Source: Isoetes taiwanensis
Taxonomy: Eukaryota > Streptophyta > Lycopodiopsida > Isoetales > Isoetaceae
Direction: 5' to 3'
Assembly (NCBI GenBank): GCA_021234155.1
Contig: JAJEKV010000106.1
Location: 1,379,002 to 1,443,001, forward strand
DNA: 64,000 bases
In this document: positions 24,137 to 36,243 of the stretch, one piece after another
How positions within the stretch are numbered: the stretch's first letter is position 1
How the letters are laid out: each line of letters begins with the position of its first letter
The notes under the pieces: generated by a model
Told to the model about the DNA's origin: nothing
The model's input: only the letters and a program-made list of their open reading frames with translations
Database searches by the model: none
Made by a program: the position numbers and the translations under genes

Positions 24137-25089
24137 GAGCGATACCTTGCAGTTTTTGCCTCTCATTCCTGAGCGCATGTTGCTTGAAAGGCAAGCAAGT
24201 GGAACCGATGCCATAGGCAACCGGAGTCAACACTAGATTCATTGGAACACTGGTCGGATTTAATTGCCAAGCCCAACAGCTCCTCTTTAGAGTCTATGGA
24301 CTAACTTGCCTGTCGCCAATGCTCCGATGGAGGCCGTGGATGGTAGGCGGCCGCCGCCATAAGTCAGGCAACAAAAGATTTCGTGTTTTTTGTGCTGCAT
24401 CTCTCTGGCTATGGCGTCCAGCCCTTTTTGAAGCATGTCGCAGCTTCCTATTGTGGTTTTTCGGCGCTTGCCTTTTAAGGAACTTTTTGCTGTGCAAAGT
24501 GCTGGAACTCTGGAAGGTCGCCACCGGATGCTCCAAGCTCAGATTCTGTAGGGATAGGTGGCTGCTTAAACTTTCCCCTCCTTCCACTTATGTTTTTTCT
24601 CCCCTTTTTTCTACATCTTCATCAATGTATACTCTGTCAGGTTTTTTCGATTCACCTTCTCCAAGCTTGCCGGACTTGGCTTTTTGCTTCACCTTCTCCA
24701 TAGTTGCCGGACTTGGCCTGTGAGCTCTTGATACTCCTGAAAACTTCATGAACAGAGCTGTAATAGGTCTCAATCCTTCTGCCATACTGGCCTTTAAACC
24801 TATATCCTGTATAGAATGAGCTTTGTATTTAACCTTTTGTGTGATATGATCTGATAGAACAAGCTGCAGGAACAAAGAACTTACCTTGAAGAGCTAAAGT
24901 GGTTGCTAAAGCGATCTTGCAAGGTAATGGCAAATGACTGCAACATTTTCCACCTTTTGTTGTCTGTTTCAATTATTATATCTAGTGAACTCAGTGCTTT
25001 AGGGAGAGGAGAAATTGTAGTTTTGAGAGATGAAGAGAACAATATAGAAAAATTATAGTTTTGAGAGATGAAGAGAACCATGGAATAAT

Positions 25090-25680
25090 TTAAAGGCTAA
25101 ACTTAGCTATTTGGCGATTTTTTAGCACATTTTCAAAAAACATTGGCTAAAGTAAATGGAAAAAACTGGGAAAAAAATTATAATTTTAGCTTAACTTTTT
25201 TCGGGACTGCGCCAACCCTGGAGCTCTTTAGCCAAATGCTAGAAAGTAAGAGAGTGAAATTTTGTATTGTTTAGCTAAACCATAGAAACTTTTGGAATGA
25301 ATTTCGGGCTAGTTTAGCTAACATCATTCTAGTTTATATGAAATATATGATTGTAGTTTAGTTTCTAGCATTATGAATTAATTTGAGTCCTAGACTTTGC
25401 TAACTAGCATTGTTTTAGAATGTTTTCACAAAGCAAATGACTAAAATAAGTGGAATATATTGAAAAAAAAAGTATAGTAATTTGGCTTAATATTTTCTGT
25501 TGGCCACACCATAGAAATTTTTGGGATGATGTTTGGGTTAGTTTAGCTAAACACTAGAAAGTATGAGGGGAAAAATGTGTACAGTTTAGCTAAACCACAG
25601 AATGTTTTGGGATTAATATCGAGCAAGTTTAGCTAAAGTCATTTTGGCTAATAAAAAATATACGATTAGTAATTTATTCC
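25090..25680. repeat. Degenerate A+T-rich repeats
   Basis: Diverged copies of TTTAGCTAAACCATAGAA-TTTTGG, TTAGCTAAACACTAGAAAGTA and GGCTAAAGTAAATGGAA recur at roughly 290-bp intervals. They could be remnants of one duplicated unit. Confidence 0.5.
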
Positions 25681-28218
25681 CTGAAGAGAACAATATAGGA
25701 AAACGACCTGACAAAGTAGTTACACCTTCTACTTAACATGTTTGTTTAATGGGATTGCAATATATTGATCCAGCAACAAAGGCTCTATATAAATAGCTTC
25801 TATCATCTTGCAATTATGGTAACAAGTGATATGTCTTCCACATAGGTAGATGTTGCGCAAAAATGTCTATTTGTCGAGGATGCTCTTTGCTCACGAAGGT
25901 GTTGGTAAATTCTGATATTAGTTAAGAAGATATGATCTATGCTATAAATTGGATATGTCAGGGTCTTTTTCTAAGGTTTTGACAATTATGCTTATTTCAA
26001 GTTAGAATAAGATCTTTAAATGGTCCGAAAGAGCATTCTACAACCCCATAAAAAGCTTGGCTTTTCACGATGAATCTTTACTCAAGGCATGAAGGTATAC
26101 GAAGTATGTGCTTGCCACTTGGAGCATTTGGATTCTGCCTCCTTTGGAAACTCTCTGATTACCAGTAGAATATGTAAGATGCAAAAACACCTTCTACGGC
26201 ATGTAGGATACAAAACAGGTTGTATATATGCAAAACATGCTATATTTTGCTTGTGATTTCAATGCCAAGGCTTTACAACTTGCAGAGCCTTTTATATCTG
26301 AAAATTAGGTACAGTAACTGCTGGACGTTGGACATAGGCTTCAGATGCTCTAGGCTTATGATGATTGCTGGGTTTGAGTATCGCATCACATGCAAAAGAT
26401 GTAGTCAAGTTAGCAAAAGATGAGAATTGGGGAAAAGGTGAGGTTTTTGCATTTGAGCCCAATGTCTGGCGCATTATGTTGTGTCAGTCTGTTACCTTTC
26501 ATAGAGATTTTCTTTGTCACTGGTGGTCTCTTTATTTCTGCAGTTACATAAAAATATCCTTATTTCTGAAAGCATCAATTGGTTACAGTGCTCCCACAAC
26601 TGACCTACGACATTGGTTTGGTAGTCCTCGAACACCCAGATTGAGTTGGGTCTTTGCAAAGTGCGGCAGCTTTTGGACATCTGTGCTAGCGAGGCCCAGC
26701 AACGTCTTATGACTTTTGCTGCAAAAGGTAAGTGTTATTTTGTTGATGAGAACCTTTTTTTTTAAACTAGTCACAGTGAAGTCAAAATATCCTTGACTTT
26801 ATCCCTTTTTGATGTGAATAAAGGTAACATGGGCCATCTTGGAAACATTAATAACATGTTGACTGCATTGCAAGGGTGGGTCAGGAAATCTGGTAATTGG
26901 ACATAGAGATATTTAATGAAATCCCATGGAATAATGGGATGCAGTACTTGCTCCAAATGAGTCTTCTGTGTTCTTGATATTCATAGTTAGTTTGCTTTCC
27001 ATTTGTTTTTCTGTTGCCTCCTTTCTGAAAGTTTGCTAGATATGAAGTTTATGGCCGTTGCCTTTTGAAGCCCTCTTTGTGCTACAATGTGATCAGCCCA
27101 TTGTGCATGCAAATGCACCCACATGTCTATTGTTTATCCAGTTGAACTGTATTATTAAGCCTAATTTTTTGCATAGTTTTTGGAAAAAGGTAGATGAAGT
27201 TGATTCCATACTGGGAAAGTTCAATATGCTTGGTTTGGATGTACTCGTTTCTTATTTATGAGGTCCATTGTGGATTACTGTAGCTTTTAACAAGATGTTG
27301 GATGCGTTTATGCATTTGCACTAGCTGTAGGAAATGAAAGCCTTTGCAAAGAGAAACAACTGCCATATGTATGATATTGTTGACCAATGACTAGTTGCAC
27401 ACAGAGCAACTCATATTACTTTTCCAGAGCTATGGTAAAGCGCTCAAGCTCGCAAAGCACATGCATATTTTGCTGATGCAAAGTGGCAACATTCAAATGT
27501 GTAAATACCCTCAAAGCAGTAATATTAAATACATAGAGTTTGAATCTTTGTCACAGTAATATTACCAGTGTTGGTATTCTAACAGTATTTGTACTGCCCC
27601 TCTACAAAGGCTAAGTTTTTAAGCCATTCTGGGTTCTTTCAGTTTTTGGGTACTATGTGGCTTCCTAGCTATCTTTAGTCTTTTCCAGCAAAAAAAATTG
27701 AAGCTTGCTTTGATTTGATAGGTTAGGCAAGTTTACTCCTAGCAGCTTGTGAACTTCCAAAACCAGTATAGTAGATTTTTAGCTCTGCACAGACACATAA
27801 TCTAAAGTGGAGATTCGATGTTCTCTTGCGTGGAATTGTCTGCCAGGTACTTAAGCAATGAGCCATTTGAAACGCTTTTGGAATTTGGGCTCCAATCCTT
27901 TCTGAATTATGCTTAGTTGATCATTGCAACTTATTCTACCTAACATCTCTAGCAATTTGTGTTGAATCTAGAGCTAGATCAGCTGTAGATATTTGGAGGT
28001 CCAGGAGTATATGCAAAATATATGAGACGAGTCTCGTTTGAATTGTTTTCATTATTTTTGCTAGATCCATATGCATGCTCTTAGGTTGGATACCCCATAA
28101 TCTACTCGTGCAATGCTAGCACACATCACTAGGACCTCATATCATAGAACATCAAGTCTCATATTTTAAGAACATCTTTTGCACTGCCCAAAGTTACACA
28201 AATCTCCCCCGCAAGAGT

Positions 28219-28275
28219 GAGTTGACGAAGAGAAATGTTCGCGGCGGCCTTGGCCGCCGCGATAAATTTCTTGTA
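28219..28275. repeat. GC-rich hairpin insert, copy 1
   Basis: Arms CGCGGCGGCC (28240-28249) and GGCCGCCGCG (28252-28261) flank TT. The surrounding AAATGTT and ATAAATTT extend the stem. The whole block, about 57 bp from GAGTTGAC to TTTCTTGTA, recurs inverted at 37982-38042 in the copia gag region, although the two host elements are unrelated. Confidence 0.85.
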
Positions 28276-28350
28276 GAAAAAAGAGAAATAAAAAACAAAC
28301 CTTTGAAGTCTCAAGGAGAAGTTCAAGGGTCCAAAAAAAAACTGATTTTT

Positions 28351-31300
28351 ATGGATATTAACTTCAGATGTGTATCTTGGAATCTCCAAGGTATTAATTC
28401 GAATGTCAAACGAGATAGGCTAAAGGTTTGTATTTCCTCCATTAATGCTGATATGATCTTTTTCCAGGAACATAAGCTTCATGATGATGACTTTGAGAGA
28501 CTTATTGCTGACACTCTTCCCCCTAGTTTTAGACTTTGGGCTATTAGGGCAAATAATAGTTATGCAGGTATTTCTATAGCTTGGAAAAACAGTTTAAATA
28601 TCTCCAACATTCAGATGATGCATGGAAACTGTGGGAGATGGCAAATTCTCCATGGAGATCTCGGAACCAAAAGTTTTGCTTTTGTTAACATTTATGCTCA
28701 TAATCAGCCTGGTGAGAGAAGTCCTATGTGGAATACAATTAGAAATAGCTTAGCTAATATTCCTTATGATAATTGCATTCTTGCTGGTGACTTTAATATG
28801 GTCACTCATGATTTCATGAGGAGTACTAATTTTAGACCTCTCCTCAATCAAGAACAGAATTCTTGGGGGTACTTAATTTCTATGCATGATCTTAAACTGG
28901 TTAGAACCCAACCAAACACTTTTAGCTGGTTCAATCAGAGAATTGATGACCCTATCCACTGCCTTCATGACCGTTTCTATGTCAGTGAGAATCTTTGGAA
29001 CCAATGTGACAGGGTTTCCAATTTAAATGGCTATACAATCTCTGATCACTTTCCCCAGTTGCTGGAAATAAGAGGGGATACTTCAAATGCCAAGAGAAAA
29101 TCCTACTTCAAGTTAAATGTCTCACTTCTTGATCAGACTACCTTTCTTCATGAGTTTGAACAGGTTTATAGGAAGACCCCTAAGCCTAAAAATCAGTTTG
29201 GATGGATGGAATGGTGGGTGAGAACTGCCAAAAATATTAAAAATTGGCTCAAAGTCTGGGGCAAGCAAATTTACATTCAAGAAAAACAGCATCTGATGGA
29301 TTTGAGAACTCAGCTACAGCAAACTCCCTTGGATCAGCAAGAGAATATTAAAATTCAGGTTGAAAGAGAGGAACTCAAAATTGCAAAAGGATGGCAGCTA
29401 AAAGCAAAAATTAGGGAACTTAAGGATGATGAGAGGAGTAACTCCAAGTATTTCTTCATCAAGGCCAAAGGGAGAATTAAGAGAAATCAGATCTATAGTG
29501 TAAAGGTCAATGGCAATCCCATCTCTGAGGACAAAGATCTTAAACAGGCTGCTACTGATCATTTTATGAGAATAATGGGAACCTCTCCTACTGCTATGGA
29601 AGGGGATATAGACAACTTCATTCAGATTCAAAGATCTATTCAAGATGAGCAGAATGAAAGCATGAAAGCTCCTTTTACCATTGAAGAATTGTGGGCAAAC
29701 GTATCAGGTATGGAAAATGGTAAGACTCCGGGTCCTGATGGCCTCCCAGTCGAATTCTTTAAAAAAACTTGGAATATTATTGGAAATGATGTTACTAATG
29801 TATGCAATGAGTTCTTACTTCTCAGGAATCTAGATTGCAGAATTAATACCAGCTTTATTTCCTTGATTCCTAAAATAGATGAGCACGAAACTTTTCTCGA
29901 TTTCAGACCTATATCCCTCACCAATGTTATTTACAAAATCATCTCTGCTACCATAGCCTCTAGACTGAAACCTATTCTGGATCTTACCATATCCAACACC
30001 CAAAGTGCTTACCTAAAGGATAGATCCATTTTAGATAATGTTGCCACTGCTATCATAGGCATGCATTGGGCCAAAGAAACTAAACAGGACATTGCCTTGC
30101 TAAAACTGGATATTACTAAGGCTTTTGATACGGTCAGCTGGAATTTCCTCTTCAAATGTTGTCAAAAGATGGGGTTCTCCCAAGAAGTGATAAGTATTTT
30201 TCAAGCCATTCTTCACAACTCAAGATCTTATGTCCTGATCAATGGAGAATGCAGCCCTTTCTTTGAGATAAAGAGAGGTGTCAAGCAAGGTTGTCCTCTT
30301 GCCCCTTTTCTTTTCCTTATAATTATGGAAGCCTTGAATTGTGCTTTCAAAAAAGCAGACCAGGAGAAGAGAATTGTCGGACTTAAGCTCCCTGGTAATC
30401 AAGATGTATGTTTCTTTCTTAATGCTCACTTTGCAGATGACACTTTTCTTTTTGTCACTATGGAAGAGAACTCCATCACAAACACTCAAACTGTTCTCCA
30501 AGATTTTGGTAACTGTTCGGGATGTAAAATCAACCCTCTCAAGTCCCAAGCTCATTGCAAGAAATCAGGTAAAAGGGCAGCAAACTGCTCAAACCCTTGG
30601 CTGTGAGTATCTCTCTCCAATTACTAAATCCAAAATCTTGGGTATTCCTTTTGCTTTAAGGATTAATGCTAGTGATCTTTGGGTGATATTATTGAGAAGT
30701 TCCACAGAAAGGCTGATCTTTTAAACAGTAAATATCTGTCCAAAAATGGAAGAGCTATCTTAGCCAATTCTGTCATTTCCTCTTCTCATGTTTACCAGTC
30801 TTCTATCCTTTTAGCTCCTAAAAAGGTCACCTCTAAGCTCCAAAGCATTTTAGGGAGATTTATTGCTAGTGGGGGTAGTAATAGAACCTGGATCCCAGTT
30901 TCCATGAAAGAATGTATGAAGAAAAGGAAGCATGGTGGTTTGGGAGTTCTGGATATTGAGAAACAAGGACTGGCCCTGGCAGCCAAATATATTTACAGAG
31001 CTAGCCATGATGAAATAAACCACCCTGTGTCTAAGCTTATTAACCATTACCTTGCTAAGTGTAAACCCTTTGGGTGGAGAAATGTGAACATGCATCTCCC
31101 TGACAGCTTATTCTTTGAGTTCAAGGTTCCTAATAATACTCCTGGTATCATTAAAAAATGGATCAGAGCTTGGAAAGCAATCAGCAGGATGTATTCTTGG
31201 AAGGAGGGCCTTTCCAAGGATCAAACAATTTTTTGGAATCCCTCTCTAATTTTAAATAACCCTGACATCTGCTTGGCTATGCATTTTCCTATTCAGTGCA

Positions 31301-32016
31301 GAAAATGGTCAGATAGAGGCATCACTCACATTTCTCATCTTTTCAATGATGGGGGTTTTATAGAATTTCAGAACTCAGTTCTTGCAGACATGGGTGAAGA
31401 TCATGAGAGACTCTACCAGGCCATAAGAAGCTGTCTTATTGAGGGAGATTGGCACAACCAAGAAACCCAATGGCATGTTCATGGTAACTCAGGATATAGG
31501 GTTAAAAATGCCTACAGATTCCTGACAAGAAGCTACACCATCTCTATCCATACCAAATGGGATATCACTGAGAAGAGATGTATGGCAAATCTAAAATTCA
31601 TGTGGAACTCTCCCATTAACCCTAAAATCAAGGCCTTTATGTGGCAACTTTGGCATAAGGCTTTAGCTACCAATGCAAAAAGATATAGATTGAACATGGC
31701 TGCTTCTAATTTATGTGAAAGATGTTTACAGGAAGCTGAAGATGAATACCACTTGTTCAAGAACTGTTTATGGGCAGAGTGGGTACTTGAGCTGGCTGCT
31801 GAGGAATTCCAAATTCCCAACTTGTCCTCTACCCCTATGGTTGAAATCCTCTTTCCTAATGATCATCAGGACTGGAGAATCTACATACTCCTCTGGAGGA
31901 TCTGGAAAGCAAGAAACTCAATCATTTTTTACCAAGAGATTATCTGGCCAATTGCAGTGATCAAGCAAACCAAATATGATATCTCTTGGATAAGAGAGAT
32001 TTTCTCAATTCACTAA
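28351..32016 (+). pseudogene. LINE ORF2: AP endonuclease, reverse transcriptase, zf-RVT
   Basis: Starts at ATG 28351 (MDINFRCVSWNLQGIN), with 43 in-frame codons upstream that may be the end of an ORF1. Endonuclease motifs: FFQEHKL, LAGDFNMV, YTISDHFPQL. RT motifs: FRPISLTNVIYK, LLKLDITKAFDTVSW, GVKQGCPLAPFLF and FADDTFLF with the catalytic Asp pair intact. After 30606 the frame shifts, and by 30679 the original frame returns (AILANSVISSSHVYQ), followed by a Cys/His region (CERCLQEAEDEYHLFKNCLW). Only two compensating frameshifts near 30555 and 30685 break about 1200 residues, so this copy is fairly young. It would nick DNA and copy LINE RNA at the target. Confidence 0.9.
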
Positions 32017-32041
32017 CTATCTTTTGTTTCTCTGAATTATA

Positions 32042-32365
32042 GGTAACATTCTTATTGGACAAAAGAAGCTGAATTGGAGTCGGATTAATCTTGGAGTAAA
32101 CTCCATGTGGCTGGACCAATTTGGAGCCACCCCAACAGCTTACCATGGAGATTACTGTCATTGTGACTGTTCGTGCATTCAAAGCTTGGACGCTAGAAGA
32201 GCACTCATATGTGAAGCAGTAGACCACACAGGTCGTTTCAACCCGGCTAAATGCCAGATATGTAGCTGCCCGTACTGCTCATTCATCTCTGCAACAAAAG
32301 GCATGGGTCGAAAGGACAAAAGGAAAGTTGGAGAAGCATCTGGTTCTGCTAATCCAGATGCCTGA
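32042..32365 (+). CDS. Cys-rich small ORF downstream of LINE ORF2
   Basis: An open frame follows a TTTCTCTGAATTATAG that looks like a splice acceptor; the ATG is at 32105 (87 codons). It is Cys/His-rich (YHGDYCHCDCSC, CQICSCPYCSFI) and ends in a basic tail (GRKDKRKVGEA). It lies between ORF2 and the A-tail, so it is part of the LINE transcript or a captured exon. I do not recognise the family. Confidence 0.4.
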   Translation, partial: GNILIGQKKLNWSRINLGVNSMWLDQFGATPTAYHGDYCHCDCSCIQSLDARRALICEAVDHTGRFNPAKCQICSCPYCSFISATKGMGRKDKRKVGEASGSANPDA

Positions 32366-32586
32366 GATCAGACTTATGACAAAACTATATTCTAGATCAT
32401 TTCAGTTTTAAGTCTCATATGATACCGAAGTATAACTTAAGTTTTAAATTTTTTCCACATTTTAAAAGCTAGATCAAAGGGTTAATCACTTCCCAGGATA
32501 AAAAAGTTGACTTTTTGTACTCATATATACATATGTACATCTATGTATAACTTATTAATACAAATATAGCCTTCAATCAAAAAAAA

Positions 32587-32603
32587 TATTCTCCTGTCTT
32601 TTT
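32587..32603. repeat. Right target-site duplication of LINE block
   Basis: TATTCTCCTGTCTTTTT, directly after the LINE A-tail and followed by copia RNase H sequence. Confidence 0.85.
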
Positions 32604-32806
32604 ATACTCAAGCCTGATATAACCTTTTGCCACCATATCTCTGATATAGTGTACATGAATCTCTACGTGTTTAGTCCTTTCGTGAAGGACTGGATCTTTT
32701 GTTATTGCAATATGACTCAAAATATCTAGATAAAGTGTTATAAGTCCCTTTTGTATTGCACCTAATTCACCGAAAAGTCTCCTTATCCAAATACTTTCCC
32801 TAAAAG
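32604..32806 (-). pseudogene. copia RNase H, continuation after LINE insertion
   Basis: The minus strand reads RESIWIRRLFGELGAIQKG, then KDPVLHERTKHVEIHVHYIR and RLEYKKTGE. It is the direct continuation of the motif ending at 33426. It breaks after KTGE at the second LINE insertion and resumes at 21470. Confidence 0.85.
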
Positions 32807-33420
32807 TTAATAAGAATAAGAATAAGAATGATTTTTTATCGTCCACTGAGGCCAATTGGCCTATGGGACCCACAAGGAGCGCAGCAAACTTATTACTGTC
32901 CGGGTTAAAAAACCCCCGCCCCGAAGGATTTTCGAGGGAAAAACCGTGGCAGTAATAAGAATGATGTCAAACTGTACAAGTATACATCAATGTATATATA
33001 CATGTCAAGTGTGTGCCCGAGGACATAGCTGATCTCGCATGTCCATAACCTCCTGAAGGTATGATCCCAGCACCCGTACAGATGCTGTGCTCAATGTCAC
33101 ATGTAACGGCTGGCCAGCCTCACCAACTCAGCATAGCGCGTCCGAATTTGATCATATGCTGGGCAACTTTGAAGGGTATGAAATTCATCCTCAATGACTC
33201 CCATTTGGCAGCATTGACAGAGCCTGTCCTGGCGTGGCTCGCCAATCCATCTGCCCGTCTCAATTCGAAGATGATGTGCCCCTGTGCGAATGGAGGCAAT
33301 GAGTCTGCGCCTTTTCATGGGCAAGTGGGTACGCAGGTAGCATTGCGGGCCTCGTTCCAATGTGGGATTTATGTGGCGCTGATAGTGTGCTGTCTTGACA
33401 TGTTCAAGGGCATTGGCATC
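32807..33420 (-). mobile_element. LINE 3' end nested in copia RNase H, 5'-truncated
   Basis: On the minus strand the LINE starts near 33420 in ORF2 sequence (AHYQRHINP by frame change, then RRRLIASIRTGAHHLRIETG and DRLCQCCQMGVIEDEFHTL). ORF2 ends near 33097 after SRYM. The 3' UTR follows, with the 71-bp hairpin at 32889-32959, and the end is a short (TTCTTA)n tail. Copia motifs are interrupted exactly here. Flanks CCCTAAAAGTT (left) and CCCAAAGCTT (right) look like an imperfect target-site duplication. Confidence 0.85.
32889..32959 (-). repeat. 71-bp hairpin in LINE 3' UTR, copy B
   Basis: CTTATTACTG pairs with CAGTAATAAG at the base. Inside, GGGTTAAAAAACCCCC and GATTTTCGAGGGAAAAACC form the upper part. 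Same length and motif order as 17951-18021. Confidence 0.8.
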
Positions 33421-33425
33421 CCAAA

Positions 33426-34640
33426 GCTTGCATTATATTCTGCCTCTGCTGTAGACATGGCTATACATCCTTGTCTTTTGCTCCTCCATACAATACAGCT
33501 TCCTCCAACCTTTAAAATGTAACCAGATGTTGATTGCCTTGAATCCATGTCTCCTTCCCAATCTGCATCAGAATAAGCAGTTAGTTCTAGACTATCATTT
33601 GAGAATGTTAGTTCTTCATTCTATGTTACCTTCAAATATCTCAGAACCCTTTTTGCTCCAAGCCAGTGTTGTTTTCCTGGATTTAGCAAGTTTATGCTAT
33701 AGGCTATGTCTAATCTACGATAATTTGCAACGTACAACAGGCATTCTACTAACTCTCTGAATGGATTTCTTTCCATTTCTAGTCTTTCATCTTCATTCCT
33801 TGGACACATTTCGAGGGATAGTTTTCTGCCTGTAGCAAGAGGTGATCTCACATTGTTGCATTCAGTTAATCCAAATTTCTCTAGCATTCCTTATATGTTG
33901 TTAACTTGAGTTAATATCATCTTTTTATTTTTTCTATCTCTGTATACCTCCATTCCAAGGAACCTTTTGAGAGGCCCTAAAATCTGTCATACATAATCTA
34001 TTTCTTAGCACATGTTTGCAATGTTCCAAGCACTCCATATTATTTGAGACAAGTGTATATTGTCTTCAATATATAATGCAATAATATAGAAGAAATCTTT
34101 TTCTTTACATATAATAGATTGCCATCATTTTGCAATTTTTCAAATCCTGGCTCCTTAAAAAATACATCAATACATAGATACCACTGTCTAGATGATTGTT
34201 TGAGCTCGTACATTGCCTTTTTTAATTTGCATACTTTATTTTCTCCTTCCTCAAACCCTAGTGCCTGTTGCATGTATATCTCCTCATTAAGATTAGCATT
34301 CAAAAAGGCAGTTTGTACATCCATATCATGTACTTCCAAATCTAAAGCATTTGCAAATGCTAACAGTACTAGCTGGTTATCTCTACAATAGGTGAAAAGG
34401 TTTCCTCAAAATTAATCCTCTTTTCTTGTGAAAAGCTCTGTGCTACTAGTCCTGCTTTGTATTTCTTTTCCCCATCATTTCCTAATTTTACTTTATATAC
34501 CCATTTGTTTCCTACTATATTTCTTCCCTTCGGTCTTTCCAACAAATCGTATGTTTTAATCCTTCCAAATGACTTCATCTTCTTTTGCATTTCTTCCTTC
34601 CATTTTCTGCCTTTTCTTCTCGCATAGCATCTATGTTTGG
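33426..34640 (-). pseudogene. copia reverse transcriptase and RNase H (first part)
   Basis: 34590-34369 reads GRNIVGNKWVYKVKLG and INFEETFSPIV, the start of copia RT. 34339-34040 has MDVQTAFLNANLNEEIYM, with the first catalytic Asp. 33887-33621 has the RT-RNase H connection (ECLLYVANYRRLDIAYSIN). Near 33430-33480 a damaged frame gives MSTAEAEYNAS, the RNase H motif, where the sequence is cut by LINE DNA. Several shifts and stops; not functional. Confidence 0.8.
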
Positions 34641-35299
34641 TTCTGAGATTGCCATAATGTCACTTATTTCAATATGTCCTTTCTGCAATCTTTTTGATGT
34701 CCCTGTATCAGTCCTCCCATATCTTCTCCATTAATATGACTTTGTCTATCTCTCAGTATTCCTGCTTCACTACGCCTTTTCCCTTTTGTTTCCTTTGTAT
34801 GATTCCGTTCATATTGTGTTTCAACATGCTCTTCTACCTACCTGTAAAGGCATTTCAGCTTCCTCTCCAACATCATCATTAGCATCAAATTTGGGACCTT
34901 TGTTACCTGCATCTTGCTTATCTTCATTTTTTGAAAATATGTCACACCTATAGATTTCTTCTGTCCTTGTACAATATGTGCTCATTAATCCTTACATCTC
35001 TACTTATCAATATTCTTCTTTTCACTGGATCAAATATTATGTACCCCTTTGACATGTTGTCATAGCCAACTAGAAACCAAGATTGACCTATCCTCTAGCT
35101 TTTTTCTAAGCTGTTTAGAGACATGAGAAAAAACAATGCATCCAAAAGCTCTAAAGACATTGTGCCTCAATTATTTTCTACTCCATATTTGTTCAAGTAT
35201 TTCTCCTTGTAGGCTTGAAGATGGCAGTATATTTTGGATGTACACTACTGTCTTCACAGTTTCTTCCCATACGTAATTAAATAGACCACAATGTTTGAG

Positions 35300-36180
35300 C
35301 ATAGACCTTACACCATTCAAGATTGACCTGTTTTTTCTTTCAGCAATACCATTTTGCTGAGGAATGTGACTACATTTAACTTACTCTTAATTCCCTTATG
35401 CTTACAAGTAATTTTTAAAAACATCATTGACATAATATCCACCTCTATCTGATCTTAGGCACTTAATCTTTTTCCCTGTATCCCTTTCTGCTTTAACCTC
35501 AAAGACTCTAAATGCTTTGTATGCTTGATCTTTTGTTTTAAGGAAGAAATTTCTTGTTCTTCATCAGTGGTCATCAATAAATGTGATGAAGTATTTTCTT
35601 CCCTACATGCTTTGAATATTAAGCGGACCACAAAGGTCACTGTGCACCAGCTCAAGCAAATCACTAGCTCTGCCACTTGTCCTTTTGAAGGGTAGCCTTG
35701 CATTTTTCTTAGCATGCAACCATAGCACATAAATTCTTCTCCTTCTGCAGCACATATTAGACCTTTCTTTGCCAGTTTTTTAAATTATCAATGCGAGTAT
35801 GCCCCAATCTTTCATGCCATAACTATAAGGTAGGAAAATGCACAGAATAAATACTTCCACCTAAAGCACTGTTGTGAAAACCAAATAGATTAAAAAACTG
35901 TTTTGCAATGAATCTTAATTCATCATTCAAGTAAATTTTACAACTGAGTAAGCAAACTCTATATCCCCTATCCACTAGCTGACTAGTGGAAAATAGATTT
36001 CTTACAATGCTTGGCACACATAAAACATCACTCAAGTGAACTAATTGACCATTTAGGCCATAGATTTCCAAAATGCCAGATTCTTCTACCCCTTTTTTCC
36101 CCCCTTTTTTGAGAGAGATTCTTCTACTTGTTGCAGCTCTTCCTCTCCCATTTGCACGAAAATACCACACCTTTTCTTCC
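35300..36180 (-). pseudogene. copia pre-integrase and integrase remnant
   Basis: 36170-35823 contains VHLSDVLCVPSIVRNLFSTSQL, the segment after protease in copia polyproteins. 35730-35455 contains frame-shifted integrase sequence (HSDLCGPL by frame change, then KKIK). The first part of the frame is affected by a 53-bp tandem duplication (36151-36243, TTTGCACGAA start). Confidence 0.7.
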
Positions 36181-36243
36181 TATGCTTGAGTGTATCTCTT
36201 CCATTTGCACGAAACACCACATCTTTTCTTCCTATGCTTGAGT
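36151..36243. repeat. 53-bp tandem duplication in copia
   Basis: TTTGCACGAAAATACCACAC... at 36151 recurs at 36204 (TTTGCACGAAACACCACATC), both followed by TTTTCTTCCTATGCTTGAG. Confidence 0.85.

Larger units (their letters stand above)
23865..28218. other. Foreign segment inside the LINE block
   Basis: About 4.35 kb without LINE coding sequence. It opens near a perfect inverted repeat (CCATTCTGGT-gtct-ACCAGAATGG, 23873-23896). A 58-bp direct duplication follows (24021-24136, starting CATCAAGGATTGC). 25090-25680 holds degenerate A+T-rich repeats around GTTTAGCTAAACCATAGAA. Near 26600-26725, ICASEAQQRLMTFAAKG before AAAGGTAAGTG looks like an exon end with a splice donor. GLSIASHAKDVVKLAKDENWG near 26370-26430 may be another exon. 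No gene identified. It may be captured host DNA. Confidence 0.45.
21488..32586 (+). mobile_element. L1-like LINE block with 17-bp target-site duplication, composite
   Basis: TATTCTCCTGTCTTTTT occurs at 21471-21487 and again at 32587-32603, inside copia sequence that is contiguous across the block. The right end carries an A-run (CAATCAAAAAAAA) before the duplication, as expected of target-primed insertion. Inside are an ORF1 (21572-23751), about 4.4 kb of unrelated DNA (23865-28220) and an ORF2 (28351-32016). The block is 11.1 kb, well above a usual plant LINE, because of the foreign segment. Confidence 0.8.

Noticed and set aside
24319-24723. 134-residue ORF in the LINE core
   Set aside because: Trp/Phe/Leu-rich composition without motif, overlapping equally open frames on the other strand.
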